Shown here: positions 1 through 6,659 of the stretch, in pieces
How the letters are laid out: every line of letters starts with the position of its first letter
How positions within the stretch are numbered: position 1 is the stretch's first letter
DNA from: RGIG6178 sp045612885
Lineage (GTDB): Bacteria > Bacillota_I > Bacilli_A > RFN20 > DUOF01
DNA length: 7,087 nt
Assembly (NCBI GenBank): GCA_045612885.1
Contig: JAZKZZ010000038.1
Span: 1-7,087, forward strand
Direction of reading: 5' to 3'
Notes under the pieces: model-generated
The model's database searches: none
The model's input: the letters and a program-made list of their open reading frames with translations, nothing else
Told to the model about the DNA's origin: nothing
Program-made: the position numbers and the translations under genes

Positions 1-1909
1 ATAAACCTATACATATCAAGATATATGCCCAATTTGGAAGTTTTGAATATTTAGTAGTAGTGTATCCAATAAATGAATATGACTCTAAAAGCATTTCTTC
101 TTCAGTCAATTGTGCCTTTCCTAAAAATAATACTGTATTAAGTACATTTTTTTTATCTCCTTTTATTGGCGCTAGTGAAACTTCTTTTTCTGAAAAATTA
201 AATATTATTGTAGCATCTTTTAAATCTCCATGGTTTTTAGCTTCATAAGCAAATACTAGTTTAAGAATGCCTTTAACTAACAAATCTTCATCATAGCTAA
301 TATTCTTTGCAGAAGATATGCTATCTATACTAGGATAATATGTCTTATAATTGTTTTTTATAGTTCCTAGTGCACTAAGTGGTGAATTATATCTAATCAA
401 ATAATCCCAATTCAGATGCTTTTCATTCCCTCTTGCATAACAGATATCATTACAAACTAAATCCTCTTCATTTATTGATGGCACTAATGATGGTGGAATT
501 GAAGTGGTATTTAAAAATTCATTTCCTGCTACAACTCTAGTAACACCCAATGATGCATAGGTAGCATACAAAGCTAATTTCAGTTTACTTGTAATTATTG
601 ATTCCTTCGCTCCTAACCCAGAAACAAGCATTAATTTGGAATAGACGTCTAATTCGCTAAGACTTCCAAAATTATTGATTCTTTTAGTTCCCTTTTTAGC
701 ATTTTCTAAATCATTGTAGTATCCACTGAACATATTATTTACTAACTCTTCCATACTTTCTTTAGAATAAGTGCCATTAATAATTCCTTCTTTATTATCA
801 TCTGATAATTTTCCAATAAGACTAGTTTGAAGAGCATCACTCGTATAATACTCACTATCACTATTTCCTTCAACGTATATAAATAGTCCTTTATTAATTG
901 ACTTTAATTGAGATATTAAATCAGATAAATACTCTTTATTATACAAATTTGAATCTTCAATATAAAATCCATCTACTTTATATTCATTAACCCAATGTTT
1001 ATAAACATCCAATATATATTTTTGCATCATTTCATTTTCTAAATTGATTTTACCATTAATAACATAATCAGATGACATAGTGGTTAAAACATCAATTTGT
1101 TTTTCATTCAATGTAATAAAATTTGTTCTTAGAATTACTCCAATATTATTAACTTTATATTCTTTTATAAATTCCTTTAATTCTATAATCAAACTGGTAT
1201 TATCATTTTTAGAAGAATATTCATGATTTGGATAAAAATAGTTATTTTTATCATATAAATTCCCTACTTCTAAATAATTTATTTTTGAATCCAATAGATA
1301 ATTGAATCCAATATTTCTATCCATATATTTAGTTTTACCGATTAGTTTTTCATAAATAGAATCTATTATTTTTGTTTCACCCTCTGGAAAGACAAATGGA
1401 CCTTCTATATTTTCAACAAATTTAGCAGCATCTATAGAATAGATTACTAGCTTTTCGTTATCTTTAACAGAAAGATTATGAAATCCTTCTAGTGAATAAC
1501 TATTACTATCAACAATAACATTTTTATCTCCTACAACATTAACAGAAGTAGCAAAAGGATCTATTGTATTTTTACATACAGAGTTTTTATAACATACTTT
1601 GTAATAATATTCTTTGCCTTTTAATCCACCACTAATGGTATTATTACTAATATCAGCATAATATATTCCTGAGTTATATTTATGCATATGCTCAATATCA
1701 CTAGTAGTAACTTCATCACTCACTAAAAAATCATCAATATATAAGTCAATATAATCTATATTCTCATCTTGTATATAAAAATAAAATTTAGTAGAATTCG
1801 TAGAATACTCATATCCTAAAGCACCTTGATATTCTAATGCACTAACATCAAAATTAAAAACAAATATAAATGCAACAACTGATAAAAATATTCCTATTAT
1901 TTTTTTCAT
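1..1909 (-). CDS. Secreted type I pullulanase-like (GH13) protein, predicted catalytically inactive; C-terminus beyond the window
   Basis: The frame is open from ATG at 1909 to the left edge (636 codons, no stop), with AGGTGA at 1916-1921 six bases before the ATG. Residues 1-24 form a lipid-free signal peptide ending in VSA. The order of elements follows type I pullulanases: an N-terminal CBM48-like domain (GALG at 29-32; DPFA at 117-120, matching the family DPYAKAV segment, with a VD about 13 residues on), then a degenerate (beta/alpha)8 barrel. WVNEYKVDGF at 306-315 matches the family WxxEYxxDGFRFDL strand, but here it continues YIED, so the Arg and nucleophile Asp are replaced. The DVVYNH strand is read as VILRTN (258-263). 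FIYVEGN keeps the acid/base Glu (E347). The SAHDN motif has become GSLSE (415-419). VAGNEF (460-465) matches the family AGEEF segment. The last residues, LPNWAYILICIGL, look like the start of a membrane anchor. The family resemblance is read from motifs; loss of activity is inferred. Confidence 0.8.
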   Translation of the reverse strand, partial: MKKIIGIFLSVVAFIFVFNFDVSALEYQGALGYEYSTNSTKFYFYIQDENIDYIDLYIDDFLVSDEVTTSDIEHMHKYNSGIYYADISNNTISGGLKGKEYYYKVCYKNSVCKNTIDPFATSVNVVGDKNVIVDSNSYSLEGFHNLSVKDNEKLVIYSIDAAKFVENIEGPFVFPEGETKIIDSIYEKLIGKTKYMDRNIGFNYLLDSKINYLEVGNLYDKNNYFYPNHEYSSKNDNTSLIIELKEFIKEYKVNNIGVILRTNFITLNEKQIDVLTTMSSDYVINGKINLENEMMQKYILDVYKHWVNEYKVDGFYIEDSNLYNKEYLSDLISQLKSINKGLFIYVEGNSDSEYYTSDALQTSLIGKLSDDNKEGIINGTYSKESMEELVNNMFSGYYNDLENAKKGTKRINNFGSLSELDVYSKLMLVSGLGAKESIITSKLKLALYATYASLGVTRVVAGNEFLNTTSIPPSLVPSINEEDLVCNDICYARGNEKHLNWDYLIRYNSPLSALGTIKNNYKTYYPSIDSISSAKNISYDEDLLVKGILKLVFAYEAKNHGDLKDATIIFNFSEKEVSLAPIKGDKKNVLNTVLFLGKAQLTEEEMLLESYSFIGYTTTKYSKLPNWAYILICIGL

Positions 1910-1927
1910 TATTAATCACCTACTAAA

Positions 1928-1956
1928 ATTATACTTAATACAGTTATTATTCACAA
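1928..1956 (-). promoter_or_regulatory. Promoter of the pullulanase-like gene
   Basis: On the minus strand TTGTGA (1951-1956) and a perfect TATAAT (1928-1933) are separated by exactly 17 bases, and transcription would begin about 10-15 bases before the ribosome site at 1916-1921. The 12-base motif AATAATAACTGT fills the upstream part of the spacer and recurs at the divergent promoter. This is a sequence match only. Confidence 0.6.
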
Positions 1957-2006
1957 TACAATTTTTTTTATTTATTATCCTTTTTATTATTGAAAATAAT
2001 AACTGT
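1940..2006. repeat. Inverted pair of 17-nt elements in the divergent intergenic region
   Basis: TTGTGAATAATAACTGT (minus, 1956 to 1940) and TTGAAAATAATAACTGT (plus, 1990 to 2006) match at 15 of 17 positions, including a perfect 12-base run, with 33 bases between them. Each copy begins with the proposed -35 TTG of its own gene, so each gene carries the same element in the same relative position. This suits paired operators for a shared regulator. A hairpin is less likely because the loop is 33 bases and the arms lie in opposite transcripts. Confidence 0.6.
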
Positions 2007-2016
2007 TGTTTATTGT
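1990..2016 (+). promoter_or_regulatory. Probable promoter of the membrane-protein/maf operon
   Basis: TTGAAA (1990-1995) is a good -35 box. The best nearby -10 is TATTGT (2011-2016) at a short 15-base spacing, so the -10 assignment is weak. The -35 box begins the element shared with the divergent promoter. A TATATT at 2024-2029 is an alternative -10 with no good -35 partner. Confidence 0.4.
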
Positions 2017-2051
2017 TTAAAAATATATTAAACTTAATATGAGGTGTTTTT

Positions 2052-3173
2052 ATGAACAATGAAAATAAAATTAAACGATATTTTAAAGATTTAGGATTAA
2101 GTATTGTAAAAACTAAAAATTTATTTAGATTTGCATACTATAATTGGATTACTCCTCTTATATTGCTTATCTCAGTGTCTTTACTTATGATTATACCTGC
2201 TGTTCAAAGTTATAATTCTCTTTCAAGTGATGATGTTACCACTAATGTAATGTATCTAGATACTGCTTTAGCTAAGACATTGAATGATGATATAAAGTGT
2301 CATGTTAGTGATTATAAATTAGTATGCGATGAAGGTTATAGTTACAATGAATTACATACATTTGAAAATAAAAACAAAGACGAAATAAAATATAAGGTGT
2401 ATATAAACCATGATGTTTCTAATGTTAGTTTTTCTGTTGGAAAATATGGAGAGCACTTTGACACAGATAATTACATTATTTTCTTTGAATCAAACTTTGT
2501 TTACAGATATACATATCATGATCCTAAGACTGAGAGTGTTACAGAGTACCAACTATTCGGTTCCTATGATTTCTTAAATGATCTTGATTTTTCTAAAATA
2601 TATACAGATTCTTTAACTCAAGAAGATTCTGAACAATATTTATTAGATAAAGCAAACTTTATTATATTAGAAGGATACAAAGGTATAGCAAAACAATTGA
2701 TACTAACTACTACTGTTTCTAATGTAAGCACATATCTAATATTCTTACTTGTAGTCTCACTTCTTATAAAAGGAAACTTTATGTTAAAGAAAAAAGGATT
2801 CAAATATTCACAATGTCTAAAAATTAGTATAGTAGCATCACTTCAATCTACTATTATTGCACTTATATTTATGCTATTTGGATTTAACTTCATGAATGTC
2901 CTTGGCTTAGCTCTGGCAATCAGAACTGTTTATATTTATATCAAATATACTGGTTCAAAGAAAAATACTGGATGGATAGATGAAATCTACAATGAAACGC
3001 ATGATGAAAGATTTAATTTAACTGTTAGTTCAAATACTGAAAAAGCTAAAGTAGAAGTTGTAAATAAACCAACAAAATTAAAAAGATGCCCTAAATGTAA
3101 CGCTAGATTAAAAATATATGATAATATATCACACTGTCCTAAATGTAATGAGGATTTCACTCGTAATGGATAA
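2052..3173 (+). CDS. DUF1189-like membrane protein with C-terminal zinc ribbon
   Basis: A 373-residue protein with GAGGTG at 2041-2046 five bases before the ATG. It has one hydrophobic helix at about residues 32-52, a hydrophilic domain at about 55-215 that is probably outside the cell, three more helices at about 219-240, 257-277 and 281-297, and a soluble tail ending in a CPKC-x12-CPKC zinc ribbon (C346, C349, C362, C365). C83 and C92 could form a disulfide in the outer domain. The helix order, the FDTDNYIIFF strand in the outer domain and the KYSQCLKISIVAS segment before the third helix resemble DUF1189 proteins, a family that includes the maltodextrin-cluster protein YvdJ of Bacillus. The resemblance is from memory of the family, not an alignment. 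The gene is divergent from the pullulanase-like gene, shares its promoter element, and overlaps maf by 8 bp, which suggests translational coupling. The tail may bind a protein or nucleic acid inside the cell. Confidence 0.85.
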   Translation: MNNENKIKRYFKDLGLSIVKTKNLFRFAYYNWITPLILLISVSLLMIIPAVQSYNSLSSDDVTTNVMYLDTALAKTLNDDIKCHVSDYKLVCDEGYSYNELHTFENKNKDEIKYKVYINHDVSNVSFSVGKYGEHFDTDNYIIFFESNFVYRYTYHDPKTESVTEYQLFGSYDFLNDLDFSKIYTDSLTQEDSEQYLLDKANFIILEGYKGIAKQLILTTTVSNVSTYLIFLLVVSLLIKGNFMLKKKGFKYSQCLKISIVASLQSTIIALIFMLFGFNFMNVLGLALAIRTVYIYIKYTGSKKNTGWIDEIYNETHDERFNLTVSSNTEKAKVEVVNKPTKLKRCPKCNARLKIYDNISHCPKCNEDFTRNG

Positions 3174-3729
3174 GAAAATTATTTTAGCTAGTTCTTCTCC
3201 TAGAAGAAAAGAATTATTAAAACGTATCATTTCTGATTTTACAATTCATCCAAGTAATATTGATGAAATTTATCCTAGTGATTTAGATCCATTAAATGTA
3301 TCTTTATATATATCTAATCTTAAAGCTAAAGATATTCATAATTTTTACCCTAATGACATTGTATTAGGATGCGATACAACTGTAATTATCGACAATAAAG
3401 TATTAGGTAAACCTTCTAGTATAGAAGATGCAAAAAATATGTTAAGTATGCTCTCTAATAATTGTCATTACGTGGTAAGTGCTATAACAATTTATGATAA
3501 AACTGATAAATATGAAATTAATTCGATTAATAAAGTGTATTTTAAAAAATTATCTATTCAAGATATAGATGATTATCTTAAATATGATGAATATAAAGAT
3601 AAAGCAGGCAGTTATGCCATTCAAGGATTGGCTAGTAAATTCATAGAAAAAATCGAAGGTGAATATGAAGCAATTATAGGATTGCCTATTAAAGAATTAA
3701 CTTCATTACTAAATAAAATAATTAAATAA
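3166..3729 (+). CDS. maf: Maf family nucleoside triphosphate pyrophosphatase (dTTP/UTP type likely)
   Basis: A 187-residue cytosolic enzyme that hydrolyses non-canonical or excess nucleoside triphosphates to monophosphate and pyrophosphate; members are linked to septum control and house-cleaning. Family motifs are complete: ASSSPRRKELL at residues 8-18, the catalytic GCDTT (D70), VLGKP (K82), and DKAGSYAIQG (145-154), followed by IEGEYEAIIGLP near the C-terminus. The DKAGxYxIQG form fits the YhdE-like dTTP/UTP group. The usual SGxxHxV(Y/F)TG segment reads SNNCHYVVSA, a mild divergence. I chose ATG 3166 because MDKKIILASSSPRR is the standard Maf N-terminus and GAGGA lies at 3150-3154. An upstream in-frame ATG at 3118 would add 16 residues that are only the zinc-ribbon gene read in another frame. 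The start overlaps the previous stop by 8 bp, so the two genes form one operon. Confidence 0.95.
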   Translation: MDKKIILASSSPRRKELLKRIISDFTIHPSNIDEIYPSDLDPLNVSLYISNLKAKDIHNFYPNDIVLGCDTTVIIDNKVLGKPSSIEDAKNMLSMLSNNCHYVVSAITIYDKTDKYEINSINKVYFKKLSIQDIDDYLKYDEYKDKAGSYAIQGLASKFIEKIEGEYEAIIGLPIKELTSLLNKIIK

Positions 3730-3736
3730 CACAATA

Positions 3737-3772
3737 AAAACTTCCTCATATAAATAAATGAGGAGGTTTTTT
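3737..3772 (+). terminator. Rho-independent terminator after maf, with the next gene's Shine-Dalgarno inside its stem
   Basis: A 13-bp stem pairs 3737-3749 with 3758-3770 (one T-G wobble), has an 8-base AT loop, and runs straight into six Ts (3767-3772). The 3' arm contains GAGGAGG (3760-3766), ten bases before ATG 3777. The same hairpin can therefore end the maf transcript and hide the ribosome site of the next gene on any read-through RNA. Confidence 0.8.
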
Positions 3773-3776
3773 AGTT

Positions 3777-3977
3777 ATGTATAGAAATTATAATTATTAC
3801 AATGATCAACGTTTCATTGGACCTGTTTTACCATTTATTGGAGGAGCTTTAATAGGATATATAGTAGGTAGACCAAATATTAATACAGGAGGATATTATC
3901 AACCTTATTACCCAGTATATTATCAATATCCACCATATCAATATTATCAATCTACTCCTATAAATTATACAAATTAA
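3777..3977 (+). CDS. Small tyrosine-rich protein with a hydrophobic glycine-zipper segment
   Basis: A 66-residue protein with a very strong ribosome site (GAGGAGG, 3760-3766, ten bases before the ATG). Three parts are visible: a basic, tyrosine/asparagine-rich N-terminus (MYRNYNYYNDQR), a hydrophobic segment with GxxxG-type spacing (FIGPVLPFIGGALIGYIVG, residues 13-31), and a tail of YYQ, PYYP and QYPPYQYY units (38-57). Tyrosine makes up 16 of 66 residues. The composition resembles small coat or envelope proteins of Bacilli, but I do not recognise a named family. The middle segment is long enough for one membrane helix. It is bounded by its own terminator and lies behind the maf terminator, so it may be expressed separately. 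Confidence 0.75.
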   Translation: MYRNYNYYNDQRFIGPVLPFIGGALIGYIVGRPNINTGGYYQPYYPVYYQYPPYQYYQSTPINYTN

Positions 3978-4001
3978 AAAAGGCTATAAAGCCTTTTTTT
4001 T
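3976..4001. terminator. Bidirectional terminator between convergent genes
   Basis: AAAAAAGGCT (3976-3985) pairs with AGCCTTTTTT (3990-3999) around a 4-base ATAA loop, with Ts continuing to 4001. Because the left arm starts with As, the reverse transcript also ends in Us. It serves the tyrosine-rich gene on the plus strand and the 4000-4722 gene on the minus strand, whose TAA stop (4000-4002) overlaps the T-run. Confidence 0.9.
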
Positions 4002-4722
4002 AAAATATTTCTCTAGAAGCGTCTGCAGCATCTTTCCCATACACTGCTTCAATAAATTGATAGTCTGGCACTTCTTTTTGTTGACACATTAATGATGTAG
4101 TCAATTGAAAATTAGCAGCTGTGCCATTTAAATAATCATGCTTAGTAAATCCATTACTTGGTATATATCCATATGGATCTGCTCCAGTTTTAGTAATTAG
4201 ATTTGATGTTATTGTCATCGCATTAAGTGTATTAACATCAATCATTTCACCAATATCATAAATGTGTGACATAACCCAACATGTTGTATCGTCATTTGAA
4301 AGACGATCTATATTTTTTCCACTTGCAAAACAATAATCTATATATTCAAGAGCCTTGTAGTATTCAGCCTCATATTTAATAGCATTATTAGCATATTTTC
4401 CACATACAGTAACTGGAGCTTTAGGATTACCTCTTTCGAATTCAAATCTTATATCATTAGCTAATTCTTTATAATCGTAATTAAAATCAATATCTTCAAT
4501 GTGATTTGCAATCTTTCTAAATTTTGATAAGAATCTCTTTGCACTATGAACATTTTCTATATAATGATTATCAATTATTGAATTATATCTTTCACCATTT
4601 TCTAATTCATAAGTTACAAACTTAAGAATATCTTTTCCTTCTGGATCAACTTTAGAAGTAACAACTACATTTTCTTCTTTTATGATCTTCTTGATTTTCT
4701 TTAAATTTTTTCCAAAATACAT
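4000..4722 (-). CDS. Hypothetical cytosolic protein downstream of thrS
   Basis: 240 residues from ATG 4722. I do not recognise the family. There is no signal peptide or membrane helix. The N-terminus is highly basic (KNLKKIKKIIK, about residues 5-15), followed by an acidic and mostly helical middle (about 50-140) and a C-terminal part containing TCWVMSHIYDIGEM and GADPYGYIPSNGFTKHDYLNG. Four cysteines are scattered and form no metal motif. I chose ATG 4722 because GGTGGTGGAT lies at 4727-4736, right before it. The in-frame ATG at 4776 has no ribosome site and would add an odd stretch rich in Trp and Tyr. The gene follows thrS on the same strand with 60 bases between and no convincing terminator, so read-through from thrS is likely. 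Confidence 0.85.
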   Translation of the reverse strand: MYFGKNLKKIKKIIKEENVVVTSKVDPEGKDILKFVTYELENGERYNSIIDNHYIENVHSAKRFLSKFRKIANHIEDIDFNYDYKELANDIRFEFERGNPKAPVTVCGKYANNAIKYEAEYYKALEYIDYCFASGKNIDRLSNDDTTCWVMSHIYDIGEMIDVNTLNAMTITSNLITKTGADPYGYIPSNGFTKHDYLNGTAANFQLTTSLMCQQKEVPDYQFIEAVYGKDAADASREIF

Positions 4723-4747
4723 AAAAATCCACCACCAATACAAAACT

Positions 4748-4776
4748 ATTTTATAATCATTTAAAAATAAATGCAA
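4748..4776 (-). promoter_or_regulatory. Possible internal promoter before the hypothetical gene
   Basis: TTGCAT (4771-4776) and TAAAAT (4748-4753) are 17 bases apart on the minus strand in the gap after thrS. The -35 matches consensus at only three positions, so this could be chance in AT-rich DNA. Confidence 0.22.
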
Positions 4777-4782
4777 TTAATA

Positions 4783-6522
4783 TCAATAAATAACCTTATT
4801 TAGTATATCGTTTTTAACTTTTTCTACAAAGTTTTCTTTAGATACAGTAATAGTTTCTTTAGAACCAAATAATCTATAAGAGATAGTATTTTCATCTCTT
4901 TCCTTATCACCTAAAATTAAAGTTAATGGAATCTTCTTAGTTTGACTTTCTCTCATCTTATAAGATAACTTTTCTTCTCTATCATCTAATTTAACTCTTA
5001 CATCATGATTCTTTAATAATTCTACTACCTCTTTAGAATAATCTAAATGATATTCGTTATTAACAGGAATTACATTAACTTGAACAGGAGCTAACCATAT
5101 TGGAAATGCACCTGCAAAATGCTCTATTAATACACCAATAAATCTTTCAATTGAACCAAAAATAACTCTATGTAACATAATTGGTCTCTTTTTACTTCCG
5201 TCTTTATCAGTATATGTTAAATCAAATCTTTCTGGTAAATTCATATCTAATTGAATTGTACCACATTGCCATTCTCTTCCAATTGAATCTTTTATATGGA
5301 AATCTAATTTAGGTCCATAGAAAGCACCATCTCCTGGATTAATTTTAAATTCTCTATTAGCCTTTTTACATGCATTAGCAAGAGCTTCTTCACTCTTATT
5401 CCATACATCCAAAGAACCAATATACTTTTCTTCAGGTCTAGTAGACAATTCAATAGTAAAATCTAAATTAAATACAGCATAAAATCTCTCAATAAAGTGT
5501 ATTAATCTGATTACTTCATCTTCAATTTGATCTTCCCTCATAAAGATATGAGCGTCATCTTGAGTGAAAGTTCTAACTCTAAATAATCCACTTAGCGCAC
5601 CACTTGCCTCATGTCTGTGAACTAAACCAAGTTCTCCACATCTAATAGGCAAATCCTTATATGAATGCAAACTATTCTTATAAACTAACATTCCGCCAGG
5701 ACAGTTCATTGGCTTAATAGCAAATAATCTATCATCAATTTCACTTGTATACATATTTTCTCTATAATTAGCCCAGTGTCCACTAACTTCCCATAATTCT
5801 TGATTTAACATAATTGGAGTTTTAATAAACTCATAACCTTCTTTTGTATGTTCTTTATACCAAAAATTCTCTAGTTCGTTACGAATAATCATACCATTAG
5901 GCAAAAAGAATGGAAATCCAGGACCATATTCGCTAATCATAAATAAATCTAATTCTTTTCCTAGTTTTCTATGATCTCGTTTCTTTGCCTCTTCAAGCAT
6001 TAACATATGAGCATCTAAATCTTCTTGATTATCAAAACATATTCCATATACTCTAGTTAACATTTTATTTTTAGAATCACCTTTAAAATAGGCACCATTA
6101 ACTTTTAATAACTTATAAAATTTAATTTCTTTAACAGTCTCAACATGAGGGCCTCTACATAAATCTGTAAAATCCCCTTGAGAATAGCAAGTTATTAGAG
6201 TACTATCTTCCATATTGTTAATCAAATCAACTTTATATTCATCATCACCAAACATTTCTAAAGCTTCTTCTTTTGATAATTCTCTTCTTACAATTCTTTT
6301 TCCATCTTTAGATATCTTTTTCATTTCTCTTTCAAGTTTTTCTAAATCTTCTTCTTTAATTACTTCATTACCTAAATCCATATCATAATAGAACCCTCCT
6401 TCAATAACAGGTCCTACCCAAAATTTTGCATTAGGATATAAATGTTTTACAGCTTGCGCAAGTAAATGTGCACAACTATGGTTTAATATACTTAATTTTT
6501 CATTTTCTTTAATATTTATCAT
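4783..6522 (-). CDS. thrS: Threonyl-tRNA synthetase lacking the N-terminal TGS domain
   Basis: A class II synthetase that joins threonine to tRNA-Thr in the cytosol. From ATG 6522 it is 579 residues, about 60 fewer than the usual 640, and the missing part matches the N1/TGS domain. The protein begins almost directly with the editing domain: HSCAH (H15, H19) plus CRGPH (C122, H126), the site that removes mischarged serine. The catalytic core is intact: zinc ligands in NCPGG (C274), DDAH (H325) and LHR (H451), motif 2 around HRHEASGALSGLFRVR, and motif 3 as GSIERFIGVLIEH. The anticodon-binding domain follows PIWLAPVQ, with LDDREEKLSYKMRE and LGDKERDE. AAGGAG (6531-6536) is eight bases from ATG 6522 but overlaps the alternative GTG at 6531, so the ATG is preferred. 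Expression is controlled by the upstream T-box leader. Confidence 0.97.
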   Translation of the reverse strand: MINIKENEKLSILNHSCAHLLAQAVKHLYPNAKFWVGPVIEGGFYYDMDLGNEVIKEEDLEKLEREMKKISKDGKRIVRRELSKEEALEMFGDDEYKVDLINNMEDSTLITCYSQGDFTDLCRGPHVETVKEIKFYKLLKVNGAYFKGDSKNKMLTRVYGICFDNQEDLDAHMLMLEEAKKRDHRKLGKELDLFMISEYGPGFPFFLPNGMIIRNELENFWYKEHTKEGYEFIKTPIMLNQELWEVSGHWANYRENMYTSEIDDRLFAIKPMNCPGGMLVYKNSLHSYKDLPIRCGELGLVHRHEASGALSGLFRVRTFTQDDAHIFMREDQIEDEVIRLIHFIERFYAVFNLDFTIELSTRPEEKYIGSLDVWNKSEEALANACKKANREFKINPGDGAFYGPKLDFHIKDSIGREWQCGTIQLDMNLPERFDLTYTDKDGSKKRPIMLHRVIFGSIERFIGVLIEHFAGAFPIWLAPVQVNVIPVNNEYHLDYSKEVVELLKNHDVRVKLDDREEKLSYKMRESQTKKIPLTLILGDKERDENTISYRLFGSKETITVSKENFVEKVKNDILNKVIY

Positions 6523-6530
6523 ATTCTTCA

Positions 6531-6536
6531 CTCCTT
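6531..6536 (-). promoter_or_regulatory. Shine-Dalgarno site that fixes the thrS start
   Basis: AAGGAG ends at the G of the in-frame GTG (6529-6531), so that GTG cannot use it as a ribosome site. The ATG at 6520-6522 lies eight bases downstream, an ideal spacing. Confidence 0.85.
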
Positions 6537-6563
6537 ACATATTACATTAAATAAATTATTAAA

Positions 6564-6659
6564 TTAGATTTTTAAATGATTGTGAAAGCACGTCAATAAA
6601 TAATCCTCAGTTTTTAATATTTCACAATTTTCAAATAAAATAATACGACGCTTTTCCAC
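6564..6659 (-). CDS. Candidate 31-residue ORF between the T-box and thrS
   Basis: A GTG-initiated frame of 31 codons ending in TAA lies in the leader after the T-box terminator, so it would be transcribed only when the T-box lets polymerase through. AAAGGA (6669-6674) is nine bases before the GTG. The peptide is (M)EKRRIILFENCEILKTE, then a segment with LLTCFHNHLKI. It has two cysteines, two histidines and only two threonines, so it is not a classical threonine leader peptide. It shows no likeness to a TGS domain. I do not recognise it. The good ribosome site argues for translation; the short length and AT-rich context mean it could be chance. Confidence 0.35.
   Translation of the reverse strand: MEKRRIILFENCEILKTEDYLLTCFHNHLKI

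Noticed and set aside
60..248. Open frame of 62 codons on the plus strand
   Set aside because: It lies antisense inside the long pullulanase-like frame, which has a signal peptide and family motifs; this frame has no ribosome site or recognisable content.
2618..2803. Open frame of 61 codons on the minus strand
   Set aside because: It is antisense to the well-supported membrane protein and shows no ribosome site or motif.
3118..3165. Longer Maf start at 3118
   Set aside because: The extra 16 residues come from the zinc-ribbon coding region in another frame, and the Maf N-terminal motif begins right after the ATG at 3166.
4758..4773. CATTTA/TAAATG palindrome after thrS as a terminator
   Set aside because: The stem is six AT-rich pairs with no T-run after it; it would be too weak to end transcription.
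4723..4776. Longer start at 4776 for the hypothetical gene
   Set aside because: There is no ribosome site before it, and ATG 4722 has GGTGGTGGAT at good spacing.
4783..4785. TGA read as tryptophan (mycoplasma code)
   Set aside because: TGA followed shortly by TAA could allow it, but ThrRS is complete at the TGA and every internal Trp codon in the window is TGG, with no in-frame TGA.
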